Below, piece by piece: positions 42,103 through 51,911 of a stretch of 64,000 bases of DNA. The position numbers and the translations under genes are program-made. The notes under the pieces are model-generated. The model had not been told where the DNA came from. It saw only the letters and a list, made by a program, of their open reading frames with translations, and made no database searches. The stretch's first letter is position 1, and every line of letters starts with the position of its first letter. The DNA is from Pedobacter yulinensis (GTDB taxonomy: Bacteria > Bacteroidota > Bacteroidia > Sphingobacteriales > Sphingobacteriaceae): positions 790,388-854,387 of the forward strand of contig NZ_KZ686268.1 of NCBI RefSeq assembly GCF_003029735.1. The letters are read 5' to 3'.

Positions 42103-43935
42103 ATGAAGAAACTTTATCTTTTTGCCGGCCTTTGTCTGTGCGCTTTCACGGTTAAATCCCAGCGGGAAATTGCTTATACCGTTAGTTTTCCCAATGCGGT
42201 GCACCACGAGGCACACATCGAGATGGAGATAGACGGCATCAAACCAGGCAATGTACTGCTGCGTATGGCCAGGTCTTCGCCCGGGAGATATGCCACGCAC
42301 GAGTTTGGCAAAAATATTTATCAGCTTAAAATCTGGAACAACGGAAAGGCGGTTTCTTTCGAACAGCCTGCCGGCGACCAATACCTGGTAAAGGCTGCCG
42401 CCGGAAAACTCCGTGTTTCCTATACCCTCTTCGGCAACTGGATCGACGGAACCTATGCAGGCATTGATGAAACCCATGCTCACCTGAACATACCGGCCAG
42501 TTTTCTTTACCCGGCAGGGATGGATAAAGTGACAAGGAAGGTCACATTCAGGATGCCGCAAGGCGCAAACTGGAAACCGGCCACGCAGCTGAAGCCTGTA
42601 GCACCTGGTGTATTTACAGCCCCGGGCCTGCAGTATTTCATGGATAGCCCGGTTGAGCTGGCCGACTATCGCGCGGCGCTTGTAGCAGAACGCCTCACGA
42701 ATGGCAAAAAGCAGCGCATCTGGTATACAGGTCACATTCCCGATGAACAGGCCGTTGCAGATCGTTTCGCGAAAATGATTGCGCGGGTGGTTGACGAGCA
42801 GGCCGCCATTTGGGGCGAGCTTCCGGTTTTTGATTACGGACAGTACTACTTTCTGCATGATGTACATCCTGAAAACGCCGGCGACGGAATGGAACACCGC
42901 AATTCGACGGTTATTACGCAGCCCCGCAAAACCCTGAACGGGAATGAAAACCAGCTGCTGGGCACCTTTTCGCACGAATTTTTTCACGCCTGGAACGTAG
43001 AACGCCTGCGCCCCAAAAGTTTGGAACCCTTCGATTTCAGCCATTCGAATGTGAGCGGCGAACTCTGGCTTGCCGAAGGTTTTACGCAGTATTATGGAAA
43101 CCTTGTGCTGAAACGGGCCGGCTTCCGGTCTGGCGAAGAGTGCCTGCGTACCTTTTCAGGCATCGTGAACGCCGTGCTGACAAGCCCGGGGGCCAAAGAT
43201 TTTTCGCCGGTACAGGCCAGCCGGTATGCCGTATTTGCAGATGCAGGTGTAGCGGTAGACCAGACCAATATGGGCAACATCTTTACGTCATATTATACCT
43301 ACGGCGCGGCGGTGGCGCTTGCGCTTGACCTCGAACTTCGTGGTTCACACAACCTGACGCTTGACGATTACATGCGCGCGCTCTGGACAAGTCATGGCAA
43401 ACCAGAGCTGCCCTATACATTGAACGACCTGGAACTCGCCCTGGCCCGGCTCACAAAAAATCAGGCTTTTGCCCGGAAGTTTTTTGCTGATCATGTGAAC
43501 GGCACAGCCAAGCCTGACTTCGCGGCCCTTTTTGCCCGTGCAGGGCTTGTGCTCCGTAAGCCGGCAAAACCAGGCATTTACACCGGGTTGGAGAACCTGC
43601 AGGTAAGCAATGGCGAGGCCCGGATTAAAATCAGTACCGTAAAGGGCAGCCCGGCCTATGAAGCAGGCCTTGATGCCGGCGACGTCATCCTGAGCATCGG
43701 GCAGCAAAAGATCAACGATGCCAAAGACCTGGGTAAAGCCTTTGAAGACCGGCAGGCGGGTGAGCCTGTCGTGATCAGCTACACACACCGTGGACAAGAA
43801 AAGCAAACAACACTGAAAATAACAGAGAGCCCTTACCTGGAACTGGTTACCCTCGAAACCACAGGTCAGCAGCCCGGGGCGGCTATGCGCACCTTCAGGG
43901 ACAAATGGCTCGAGACGCAGATTAAACCAAACTAA
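42103..43935 (+). CDS. M61-family glycyl aminopeptidase-like protein with PDZ domain
   Basis: 610 residues. Signal peptide MKKLYLFAGLCLCAFTVKSQ, N-terminal beta domain, gluzincin Zn motif FSHEFFHAWNVERLRP (HExxH) with the third ligand Glu in ELWLAEGFTQYYG, and a C-terminal PDZ domain (about 505-585: VKGSPAYEAGLDAGDVILSI). Such enzymes cut N-terminal Gly/Ala from peptides. Start at ATG 42103 fits the signal peptide. The M28 peptidase gene follows after 4 bp, so the two form a peptide-degrading operon. Confidence 0.92.
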   Translation: MKKLYLFAGLCLCAFTVKSQREIAYTVSFPNAVHHEAHIEMEIDGIKPGNVLLRMARSSPGRYATHEFGKNIYQLKIWNNGKAVSFEQPAGDQYLVKAAAGKLRVSYTLFGNWIDGTYAGIDETHAHLNIPASFLYPAGMDKVTRKVTFRMPQGANWKPATQLKPVAPGVFTAPGLQYFMDSPVELADYRAALVAERLTNGKKQRIWYTGHIPDEQAVADRFAKMIARVVDEQAAIWGELPVFDYGQYYFLHDVHPENAGDGMEHRNSTVITQPRKTLNGNENQLLGTFSHEFFHAWNVERLRPKSLEPFDFSHSNVSGELWLAEGFTQYYGNLVLKRAGFRSGEECLRTFSGIVNAVLTSPGAKDFSPVQASRYAVFADAGVAVDQTNMGNIFTSYYTYGAAVALALDLELRGSHNLTLDDYMRALWTSHGKPELPYTLNDLELALARLTKNQAFARKFFADHVNGTAKPDFAALFARAGLVLRKPAKPGIYTGLENLQVSNGEARIKISTVKGSPAYEAGLDAGDVILSIGQQKINDAKDLGKAFEDRQAGEPVVISYTHRGQEKQTTLKITESPYLELVTLETTGQQPGAAMRTFRDKWLETQIKPN

Positions 43936-43939
43936 TAAC

Positions 43940-45256
43940 ATGAAAAAACTCCTATTTGCCGTTTCTGCACTGGTTGCCATGCAGGCTTCGGCTCAAACCA
44001 CGGCCGACATCAATAAAGTGATTTCCAGGGAATATGCCGACCGCCTGATCAAAACGCTGAGTGCTGACGACATGCAAGGCCGGGGCACCTTTACACCGGG
44101 AATTGACAAGGCCGCCACGTTCATCGAATCTGAATTTAAAAAAATCGGCCTGCAGCCGCTTGCTGGACTAAAAGGGTATCGCCAAACCTTTTTTAAATAC
44201 AGGCTTACCGGCGGTCAGCCAAGGGTAACCGTAGCCGGAAAAACCATTGATCCGGCAAATGTTGCCATAATCGGGAATACGGCAGAAAAGCTTGTTTTCG
44301 ACTCAAGAGGCGGAGCGGCCATCGTTGTACTCGACACCACGAAAGAGTTTGCGACCCAGTACCGCCAGTTTGCGCGTTCGCCTGAAAAACAGCTTGTGCT
44401 GGTGCCGCAGAAGTTTGCCGACGCTTTTAAGCGGGTAAAAAGTTTCGCAGGAGGCGCAACGGTTGTCGACGAAAAAGACCTGAATGGCACTGATGGCGGT
44501 GGTACCGTGCTTGTATTCGGTGCAGACCCGGCCGCCAAAGATTTTTCGGTGAGCATGCAAAGCAAGGTGGAAAAGCTGCCACTGTTTAATGTGGCAGGAA
44601 TGATTCCCGGTAAAACGAAACAAAAAGAACTGGTCATTTTCTCCGGTCATTACGACCACATTGGCATCCAGAAGCCGGTCGGTACTGACAGCATCGCCAA
44701 CGGGGCTGACGATGATGCGTCGGGAACTACGGCGGTTATTGCACTTGCCAAATACTACAAAGCGCTTAAAGGCAACGAGCGGACACTTATTTTTGTCGCT
44801 TTTACGGCAGAAGAAATTGGCGGTTACGGCGCCCGGTATTTCTCTGGCCAGCTTAATCCGGATGATGTCGTCGCCATGTTTAACATTGAAATGATCGGAA
44901 AGGATTCCAAGTTCGGACCAAACACCGCGTTTATTACGGGCTTTGAAAAATCTGATTTTGGCAAGATCCTGCAAAAGAACCTGGCGGGCACTGAGTTTAG
45001 TTTTCACCCCGATCCCTACCCGCAGCAAAACCTTTTTTACCGGAGCGACAACGCAACGCTGGCGGCCCTGGGCGTACCCGCGCACACCATCAGCACTGTC
45101 CAGATAGATGGCGACAAGCTGTACCATACTGTTAAAGATGAATACAGCAGCCTGGACGTAGAAAACATTCTGAGCACCATCCGGGGCATTGCCAGAAGCG
45201 CGGTCAGCATTGTAGCGGGCAAAGACACACCGACACGCATTCCAAAATTGCAGTAA
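43940..45256 (+). CDS. M28-family zinc aminopeptidase
   Basis: 438 residues with signal peptide MKKLLFAVSALVAMQASA, a protease-associated-like insert (about 100-215), and the M28 catalytic domain: FSGHYDHIGI (His, Asp), NGADDDASGTTAV (bridging Asp), FTAEEIGGYGARYF (catalytic Glu-Glu), NIEMIGKDS (Asp in family; here Glu-Met-Ile-Gly) and HTISTVQIDGDKLYHTVKDE (His ligand). A periplasmic exopeptidase likely working with the M61 protein. Confidence 0.9.
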   Translation: MKKLLFAVSALVAMQASAQTTADINKVISREYADRLIKTLSADDMQGRGTFTPGIDKAATFIESEFKKIGLQPLAGLKGYRQTFFKYRLTGGQPRVTVAGKTIDPANVAIIGNTAEKLVFDSRGGAAIVVLDTTKEFATQYRQFARSPEKQLVLVPQKFADAFKRVKSFAGGATVVDEKDLNGTDGGGTVLVFGADPAAKDFSVSMQSKVEKLPLFNVAGMIPGKTKQKELVIFSGHYDHIGIQKPVGTDSIANGADDDASGTTAVIALAKYYKALKGNERTLIFVAFTAEEIGGYGARYFSGQLNPDDVVAMFNIEMIGKDSKFGPNTAFITGFEKSDFGKILQKNLAGTEFSFHPDPYPQQNLFYRSDNATLAALGVPAHTISTVQIDGDKLYHTVKDEYSSLDVENILSTIRGIARSAVSIVAGKDTPTRIPKLQ

Positions 45257-45317
45257 CGCTGTCTCCAATAGAAGATCTGGGGTTGCGGTCAAGCCGTAAC
45301 CCCTTTTTTGAATAGCG

Positions 45318-45345
45318 AAAGCTCCCCATCCGGGGAGCTTTTACC
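45318..45345 (+). terminator. Terminator after the M61-M28 operon
   Basis: AAAGCTCCCC-ATC-CGGGGAGCTTTTA: an 8- to 10-bp stem with a short T-run. Confidence 0.8.
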
Positions 45346-45515
45346 AACTAACAAAACATATTTATTGGAGATGAAGGGCACATTCGCGTCGCCCGTTGCC
45401 CACACTGCAGTTCAGGCAGGCTCGGGGGACATTTATTTTTATTTAGACTGATTACAAATTATAAGGCAAATATGTTTATTATTGTATCGACCGGTTAACG
45501 CCAGGCGGAGCATAA

Positions 45516-46367
45516 ATGCCGTTAGAAGGAGTAATGCAGATAAACTTTGTTTCAGCAGGAGGACAGACCTTCTCCGGTTTGCTTGATACCGGGCAGGAGA
45601 GCTATTTCCTGCTTTCCGGCCAGGAGGGGTGGCTGGCCTTTTCCTGCTTCGAGGGGTTCCAAATCATAGCTGTCAGTCACAAAAACACATGTAAACTAAA
45701 AATTCGCCACCCTGCGTGCGGGCGCTGGCACATCAACGCCATTGGTGCCGGCGCTGTGAATGGCACTTCTGTACACAACAGTGGGTTAGCACTCACTGCA
45801 GACCAGTTTGAATTGCAAACCAACGGCCAGATGCTCGCAATAGGCCGGGCAGACCCGGCGGTATCGATGACAGGCAAGAACGGTGCTGGCGCGCCACAAA
45901 CGCAGCTGGTTAAAGAAGTCATGACCTTGCTTGGCCACAAGCCGGTAAACACCCCGGAACTGCTTCGGCTTGTAACGTCGTTAACAGGCGAACCCGCGGG
46001 GTGCATCCCGGGGCCGGATCTGCATCCGGCGGACGCCGAAAAACTTTGGCAGGCAAGGCTGCACATGGAGCAGCACCTGCAGGCACCGCCATCGCTGTTT
46101 GAATTGGCCAGGCTGATCGGTCTGAATGATTATAAGCTGAAGCGGGATTTCAAAAAGCTGTTCGGCACGACAGTTTTCGGATACCTCTATGAAAAACGCA
46201 TGGAGAAGGCCAAGGCTTTACTGGAACAGGAACGGCTACCGGTGGGCGAAATTGCTTACCTGGTTGGCTACAAGAACCCGCAGCATTTTACGGCGGCGTT
46301 TAAAAAAAAGTTCGGTTGTTTACCGCGCGGTTTCAGGCAGCCGGTCCATCATGAATCCGGGCTATGA
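45516..46367 (+). CDS. AraC-family transcriptional regulator
   Basis: 283 residues. C-terminal two-helix-turn-helix AraC domain (about 185-280): PPSLFELARLIGLNDYKLKRDFKKLFGTT and LPVGEIAYLVGYKNPQHFTAAFKKKFG. The N-terminal half has no obvious cupin motif. The start is uncertain: the sequence GAAGGAGTA before the internal ATG at 45534 could be its ribosome binding site. Its 3' end overlaps the convergent GH13 gene by 35 bp. Confidence 0.88.
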   Translation: MPLEGVMQINFVSAGGQTFSGLLDTGQESYFLLSGQEGWLAFSCFEGFQIIAVSHKNTCKLKIRHPACGRWHINAIGAGAVNGTSVHNSGLALTADQFELQTNGQMLAIGRADPAVSMTGKNGAGAPQTQLVKEVMTLLGHKPVNTPELLRLVTSLTGEPAGCIPGPDLHPADAEKLWQARLHMEQHLQAPPSLFELARLIGLNDYKLKRDFKKLFGTTVFGYLYEKRMEKAKALLEQERLPVGEIAYLVGYKNPQHFTAAFKKKFGCLPRGFRQPVHHESGL

Positions 46368-48018
46368 GTGCCTGCCAGGGCATTAAATGTACAAGGCCTG
46401 ACGCAGCCTGGCTTACACCGGGCAAGTTGCTGATCAGCACATCAAGATCTTTTCCGGGAACCTGGATGTCTGCAGGATCATTGCTGAAATTGAGCAACAC
46501 CAGCAATTGTTCCTGCTCCAGGCTGCGGGTATAAGCATAGACCTGCGGATGGGTCGGATCGATCAGTGTATACGTTCCATAAACCAGGGTTTTATGTTGC
46601 CGCCGCAGCGCCACCAGTCTTCTGAAATAATTCAACGGACTGTCGGGATTAGTTTCCTGGGCCGCTGCGTTGACCGTTTCGTGGTTTGGGTTAACCTTAA
46701 GCCAGGGCTCGCCGGTTGTGAAGCCCGCATTCGGACCTGCTGTCCATTGAAAAGGCGTGCGGCCGTTATCACGGGCTGTCATCTTTTGGTTGTCCATAAA
46801 GGCTTTCAGGTCGCCCACCTCCTGCCGGATGCGCTCATACTGGTTGATCGTTTCAATGTCCCGGTAGTCGTCAATGTAGTCAAAACGGATATTGGTCATG
46901 CCGAGCTCATCGCCGGCATAAAAGAAAGGGGTGGCGCGGTGGCTGAGCAGGAAAGTCATAAGCAGTTTCGCAGCGGCGTTTGCGAATGCCGGACCGTCGT
47001 TTCCCCAGCGGCTCAGCATGCGGGGCTGGTCGTGGTTGCCGAGGTAAATCGTTCCCCAGCCGCGGTGTTCGAAAACCTTGTCCCAGGCGGTATATACCTT
47101 TTTAAATTCGAGGAGGTCTACGCCATCGGGGTCAGGCACTTTGTATTCGCCGGGAATGTAACCAATGTCCATACCCTCAAAATGATACAGCAGGTTTAGC
47201 TCCCGGCGGTCGGGGTCTACAAAATTGAGCGCCTTTTCGGGTGTTACGCCTACACCTTCGGCAATGCTGACCATGTCGTAGTGCTGCAGCACTTCATCAT
47301 GCATTTCCTGCAGGTGCTGGTGCAGGCTGGGGCCTTCAGAGTAAACCTGTACCGGCGGCCAGGTGGTGTCTTTTGATATGAATGGAATGACATCCATGCG
47401 AAAGCCGTCTATGCCTTTATCCAGCCAGAAACGCATGATGCTGTAAATTTCCCGGCGCAGGTCCGGGTTTTCCCAGTTCAGGTCGGGCTGTTTTTCACTG
47501 AAATACCGCAGGTAATAGGCATCAGTCAGCGCGTCGTATTTCCAGGCATCGTTTTTTACGTCAAAAAAACTGAATCTCTTAGGCGGCACCCCGTTTTCTG
47601 CGGGATACCAATGGTAATATTCGCGGTAGGGGTTATCACGGCTTTTGCGGCTTTCAATAAACCAGGGGTGTTCGTCGCTGCTGTGGTTGGCCACCAGGTC
47701 GAGGATGAGCCTCAGTCCGCGCTGGTGCATGGCGGCGAGCAAGTCATCGAAATCCTGCATGGTGCCAAAGTCGTCCATGATGTTGCAGTAGTCGCTGATG
47801 TCGTAGCCGTTATCATCGTTAGGCGAAGAAAAAATGGGATTGAGCCAGATCGCGTCTACGCCCAGGCTTTGTATGTAGTCGAGCTTTTCCAGGATGCCGC
47901 GCAGATCGCCAATGCCGTCGCCATTGCTGTCTTTAAAACTGCGGGGATAGATCTGGTAAACAATTGATTCTTTCCACCAGGGCTGGCTTGGGTCAAGGGG
48001 TTCTGCTGCTGCGGTCAT
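46333..48018 (-). CDS. GH13 alpha-glucosidase (oligo-1,6-glucosidase-like)
   Basis: 561 residues, no signal peptide with the start at ATG 48018. GH13 regions: DLVANHSSDEHPWF (region I), GFRMDVIPF (region II, nucleophile Asp), SIAEGVGV (acid/base Glu), YLGNHDQPR (region IV), and QSLGVDAIWLNPIFSSP. Start MTAAAEPLDPSQPWWKESIVYQIYP matches the family; longer reading lacks similarity. Hydrolyses terminal alpha-glucosyl bonds in the cytosol or acts on sucrose/trehalose-like sugars. Confidence 0.92.
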   Translation of the reverse strand: MTAAAEPLDPSQPWWKESIVYQIYPRSFKDSNGDGIGDLRGILEKLDYIQSLGVDAIWLNPIFSSPNDDNGYDISDYCNIMDDFGTMQDFDDLLAAMHQRGLRLILDLVANHSSDEHPWFIESRKSRDNPYREYYHWYPAENGVPPKRFSFFDVKNDAWKYDALTDAYYLRYFSEKQPDLNWENPDLRREIYSIMRFWLDKGIDGFRMDVIPFISKDTTWPPVQVYSEGPSLHQHLQEMHDEVLQHYDMVSIAEGVGVTPEKALNFVDPDRRELNLLYHFEGMDIGYIPGEYKVPDPDGVDLLEFKKVYTAWDKVFEHRGWGTIYLGNHDQPRMLSRWGNDGPAFANAAAKLLMTFLLSHRATPFFYAGDELGMTNIRFDYIDDYRDIETINQYERIRQEVGDLKAFMDNQKMTARDNGRTPFQWTAGPNAGFTTGEPWLKVNPNHETVNAAAQETNPDSPLNYFRRLVALRRQHKTLVYGTYTLIDPTHPQVYAYTRSLEQEQLLVLLNFSNDPADIQVPGKDLDVLISNLPGVSQAASGLVHLMPWQALIARIHDGPAA

Positions 48019-48123
48019 GCAGAACAAACAGGCGGCCGGAGGGATTTGTTTACTCTCGCTGCCGGGAACGCCGGCGTTTTGACCTTGCTTTTTATTTGTT
48101 ATTTTTGAGGCAAACATTGACCG

Positions 48124-48339
48124 ATGGCAAATTTTACGCTTACTGCAGAGAACTGGGAAAAAGTGAAAATCAAATTTCTGCGCAAATACCGCGACCTGGC
48201 GGGCGCCGATATCGTTTTTACCCCGGGTAAAGAAGAAGAACTGGTGCAGCAATTGATGCACCTGGTAAAACGCGACCGGGAATACATCGAATTTACGATC
48301 AATAAGGCACTGGCCGATCTGAAGGGCAACCGGTTATAA
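48124..48339 (+). CDS. Small CsbD-like protein
   Basis: 71 residues. The ENWEKVKIKFLRKYRDL and TPGKEEELVQQLMHLV segments resemble CsbD-type stress proteins (WxxxKxKxKxKY...GKxEEL), although the classic KGKWNELKGK repeat is weak. Divergent from the GH13 gene. Function unknown. Confidence 0.65.
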   Translation: MANFTLTAENWEKVKIKFLRKYRDLAGADIVFTPGKEEELVQQLMHLVKRDREYIEFTINKALADLKGNRL

Positions 48340-48450
48340 CCCGCTTCAACCTGCCGGTGCTGTTTTTCAGCATCTTCATTTTCAGGTTATTTCCTTTTCG
48401 TATATTTAGGCAGCGGTACTGCCCGCCGGTGCCAAAATAAAACTTTTTCA

Positions 48451-50139
48451 ATGAAAAAAAGCCGCTCCTTTGTGTTTGCGGTCCTTTTGCTGGGTGTCTC
48501 TGTTCTAAGCTGGACCTTTCGCGAAGACCTGTTCCTGGTATCTAAAAACCTGGATATTTTTGCCTCCGTTTACAAGGAGATCAACATGAACTATGTTGAT
48601 GAAACAAACTCCTCGGCGCTCATGCGCACCGGGATCGACGCCATGCTCGAAAGCCTGGACCCTTACACAGAATATGTTCCCGAGTCTGAGGTCGAAGATT
48701 ACAAACTCAAATATGTAAGCGCACAGTATGGCGGCATCGGCGCAAGTACAGTATTTATCGAAGGCAAACTATACATCAATGACATCAGCGCTGGCTATCC
48801 GGCCAACCGGAGCGACCTGCGGTCGGGCGATCAGCTGGTGCGCATCAACAATGTCCCGGTGCAGGGAAAGGATCGCACCGAGATCAGCCGCCTGCTCCGC
48901 GGCCCCAAGGGGAGCCCGGTTAACCTGATGCTGATCCGCGATGGCAATGTCATCAGCAAAACACTGACGCGCGATGAAATACACCAGCCAAATGTCAGTT
49001 ATGCAGGGATGCTGGCTGATGGGGTTGGTTACATCCGCCTGGATAAGTTCCTGGAAAACTCTGCCCGCGAGGTCCGTGAGGCACTTGCCGGCATCATGCA
49101 GCAACAGCCCCGCGGCCTGGTGCTCGACCTGCGCAACAATGGCGGAGGTATCTTGCAGGAAGCTGTGAAAATCGTCAACCTGTTCGTGAATAAAGATATC
49201 CTGGTGGTTACACAAAAGGGCAAGAACCCGGAAAAGACCATTGCGTACAAGACGTACAGCCCGCCTGTCGATGCGCAGCTGCCCCTGGTGATCCTGATCA
49301 ACGGCAATTCAGCCTCGGCATCTGAGATTGTGGCCGGGGCAATGCAGGACCTGGACCGTGGTGTCGTCATTGGCCAGCGCAGTTATGGCAAAGGCCTGGT
49401 GCAGCAAACCTTCAACCTCCCTTACAACAGTCTCGTTAAGGTAACCGTAGCGAAATATTACACGCCCTCTGGCAGGTGTATCCAGGCGCTGGATTATGCC
49501 CACCGCAAGGCCGGCCGCGCTTCACGTTTCGCCGATTCGGCCATGTCAGTCTTCCAGACCAGCTCGGGGCGGCAGGTGTATGACGCGAACGGCATTTACC
49601 CGGATGTGTACGTTCCGGCCAGGAAGGTAAGCCCGGTCACTGTGTCGCTGTTCAGCAAAAACCTCTTTTTTACCTACGCCAATAGCTACAAAAAAAGCCG
49701 GCCTGCCCCGGCCGATGCAAAGGGCTTCAAATTGTCAGATGCAGAATACAATGAATTTGTGGCCACCCTGGCCGATAAAGACTACAGCTACACCAGCAAA
49801 ACAGAAAACCTGTTGAGCGGCCTTGCCGAAGAGGCCGAGAAAGAAAACAAACTGGCCCAGGTCAAGGCAGATCTGGACGACCTCAAGACAAAGCTGCTCG
49901 GAGCCAAAAAAACCGACCTGGTCACGAACAAGGCCGAAATCAAACGTGTACTCGAAAGCCAGATTATAGCCCGTTATTTCTATGAAAAAGGCAAGATCGA
50001 GCAGTCGTTCCAGTATGATAAGGAGCTGCAGCAGGCCATGACAATCCTGAACAATAAGCCGCAGGTGCTTGCCATCCTGAAAGGTTCAGGCAATTACAAA
50101 ACGATCGGGAAACCCGGAAAAGGATCAGAGCTTGATTAA
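48451..50139 (+). CDS. S41-family C-terminal processing protease
   Basis: 562 residues. One N-terminal membrane segment or signal (about 7-24), PDZ domain (about 95-165: GGIGASTVFIEGKLYI...RSGDQLVRI), and S41 catalytic core with GNSASASEIVAGAMQD (Ser nucleophile) and RSYGKGLVQQTF (Lys base), then a C-terminal helical region. Periplasmic protease that trims C-terminal ends. Start at 48451. Confidence 0.93.
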   Translation: MKKSRSFVFAVLLLGVSVLSWTFREDLFLVSKNLDIFASVYKEINMNYVDETNSSALMRTGIDAMLESLDPYTEYVPESEVEDYKLKYVSAQYGGIGASTVFIEGKLYINDISAGYPANRSDLRSGDQLVRINNVPVQGKDRTEISRLLRGPKGSPVNLMLIRDGNVISKTLTRDEIHQPNVSYAGMLADGVGYIRLDKFLENSAREVREALAGIMQQQPRGLVLDLRNNGGGILQEAVKIVNLFVNKDILVVTQKGKNPEKTIAYKTYSPPVDAQLPLVILINGNSASASEIVAGAMQDLDRGVVIGQRSYGKGLVQQTFNLPYNSLVKVTVAKYYTPSGRCIQALDYAHRKAGRASRFADSAMSVFQTSSGRQVYDANGIYPDVYVPARKVSPVTVSLFSKNLFFTYANSYKKSRPAPADAKGFKLSDAEYNEFVATLADKDYSYTSKTENLLSGLAEEAEKENKLAQVKADLDDLKTKLLGAKKTDLVTNKAEIKRVLESQIIARYFYEKGKIEQSFQYDKELQQAMTILNNKPQVLAILKGSGNYKTIGKPGKGSELD

Positions 50140-50147
50140 AGCGCCGG

Positions 50148-50477
50148 TTAAGACTGGTGGTGGAGTTTCACTTTAAGGCCCTGCATATCAGGGTTTAACT
50201 GCAGCTGGCAGGCCAATCTGGAATTAGGTAACAGGTCTGGCAATGTATCGAGCATGGCATATTCATCGTCAGACATTTCGTTCAGCTTTTCTTCACCTTC
50301 CAAAACGTCGACGCAGCAGGTGGCGCACAAGGCCATTCCACCGCAGGTGGCCAGAATATCGTATTCAGAAGCTTTCAGAAATTCCATCAGGCTCAGGCCC
50401 ATGTCGGTTGGTGCCTCGTGTTCAGTCACTGAACCGTCCGGTTCCTGTACGTAGATCGTGATGTTGTTTTCGTCCAT
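50148..50477 (-). CDS. [2Fe-2S] ferredoxin
   Basis: 109 residues of the adrenodoxin/isc type. Cluster ligands in ILATCGGMALCATCCVD (C-x5-C-x2-C) and the fourth Cys in NSRLACQLQL. Acts as a one-electron carrier. It is 76 bp downstream of a ferredoxin reductase gene in the same direction, so they likely act as a pair. Confidence 0.92.
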   Translation of the reverse strand: MDENNITIYVQEPDGSVTEHEAPTDMGLSLMEFLKASEYDILATCGGMALCATCCVDVLEGEEKLNEMSDDEYAMLDTLPDLLPNSRLACQLQLNPDMQGLKVKLHHQS

Positions 50478-50553
50478 GCGGGGTTAGCTCTTTTGTATTG
50501 GTGCCCGGCCGATTATGCCGGCCGGGCCACAAATTTAAGAAAAAGACGGATAA

Positions 50554-51564
50554 TTAAAATTCAGAGATGCCGTTCACCGTGGTGTACTTCATGGTGTATT
50601 TTTTACCCGGATTCATGTATTGATAAGCGCTGTGGCTCATCAGGGCCGCTTCGTGGAAGCCGCAAAGAATGAGCTTCAGTTTGTTTGTATAGGTGTTGAT
50701 ATCGCCGATGGCATAGATGCCGGGAATGTTCGTCGAATAATCATCTACATTGACCTCGATGGCACTTTTGCTGATGTTGAGGTTCCAGGCTTCGATTGGG
50801 CCCAGCTTAGGGCTAAGGCCAAACAGCGGAATCAGGTGGTCAGTTTCAACGCGCGTGGTTTCCATGCTGCGGTTGTGGATCAGCTCAACGGCTTCCAGTT
50901 TCCCGTTGCCCTGAACCGCATTCAGGTTGCTGTTCAGTACCAGGTTAATGCGGCCGCTTTCGGCAAGCTCCATCACCTTGTTTACAGAATCAGGCGCGCC
51001 GCGGAAACTTTCGCTGCGATGTACCAGGGTCAGCTCGCTCACCACGTCAGACAGGAAGATGGTCCAGTCGAGGGCCGAATCGCCGCCACCGGCAATCACC
51101 ATTTTCTGGCCCCGGTATTTTTCAGGATCCAGGATCATGTAATTAACCCCTTTGCCATTTTCAAAGTTTTCCAATCCTTCTACTGCCGGTTTGCGCGGCT
51201 CAAAACAACCCAGGCCGCCGGCAATCACGATCACTTTGGCTTCGATTACCGTACCCATGTTGGTGGTCAGGACAAAATCGGCTTCGCCACGCTTTTCGAG
51301 TCCTTCAACACGCTCGCCCAGGGTAAAGGTAGGGTGGAACGGCTTGGCCTGCTCCATCAGGTTGTCTATCAGTTCCTGCGCCAGGACTGAAGGGTAACCC
51401 GGAATGTCGTAAATGGGTTTCTTGGGATAGATTTCAGACAATTGTCCGCCAACCTGCGGAAGGTAATCGATCAAATGGCAGCGCATTTTCAGCAATCCTG
51501 CTTCAAAAATTGCGAATAAACCCACGGGGCCGGCGCCGATAATGGCTATATCTGTTGAAATCAT
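50554..51564 (-). CDS. Ferredoxin--NADP reductase, thioredoxin-reductase type
   Basis: 336 residues. FAD site IAIIGAGPVGLFAIFEAG, second Rossmann site VIAGGGDSALDW, and GIYAIGDINTYTNKLKLILCGFHEAALMSH (FAD, split by the C-terminal His/Tyr tail). No CxxC redox motif, so not a thioredoxin reductase. Resembles the homodimeric FNRs of Bacillus and Chlorobium. Start at ATG 51564. Confidence 0.92.
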   Translation of the reverse strand: MISTDIAIIGAGPVGLFAIFEAGLLKMRCHLIDYLPQVGGQLSEIYPKKPIYDIPGYPSVLAQELIDNLMEQAKPFHPTFTLGERVEGLEKRGEADFVLTTNMGTVIEAKVIVIAGGLGCFEPRKPAVEGLENFENGKGVNYMILDPEKYRGQKMVIAGGGDSALDWTIFLSDVVSELTLVHRSESFRGAPDSVNKVMELAESGRINLVLNSNLNAVQGNGKLEAVELIHNRSMETTRVETDHLIPLFGLSPKLGPIEAWNLNISKSAIEVNVDDYSTNIPGIYAIGDINTYTNKLKLILCGFHEAALMSHSAYQYMNPGKKYTMKYTTVNGISEF

Positions 51565-51723
51565 AATCTTATTTTGCGGCAAATTTACAAAAAATACAGA
51601 TATGGCTTATGCTTATTTAGAAGAGTTCCAAATAATCTGTCCGTCATATGCTGTTTTGTTTGCTGCCTTGGGCAGCGCCGCAAAAGTAAATAAAATAATG
51701 TAATATCTATAGAAATACTAGTA

Positions 51724-51856
51724 TTTGGAAAGCAGGGACGGCAGCCGGTCGGTTGCAGCTGTCCCGTGCTTTGCTGTAGCCCGCTGCGCCGGGGCTGCCG
51801 CTTCGCCCGGGTTTACCCGGCAGGGCAGGTGCTGCTATCCGGGGGCAGTTCCCCTC
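51724..51856 (-). repeat. GC-rich dispersed intergenic repeat, copy D
   Basis: Read on the minus strand, it has CCCGGATAGCAGC, CAGCGGGCTACAGCAAAGC, GGGACAGCTG, AACCGACCGGC and CCTGCTTTCCAAA. The last two also occur in copy B near 52.78 kb. It fills most of the 347-bp gap between the divergent reductase and lpxH genes, which holds no gene. Confidence 0.6.
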
Positions 51857-51911
51857 AGCCTGCCCGGGCAAGCCGCAAAAACAGGCTAAAATTTCCTAGT
51901 TTTGTTTCTGC

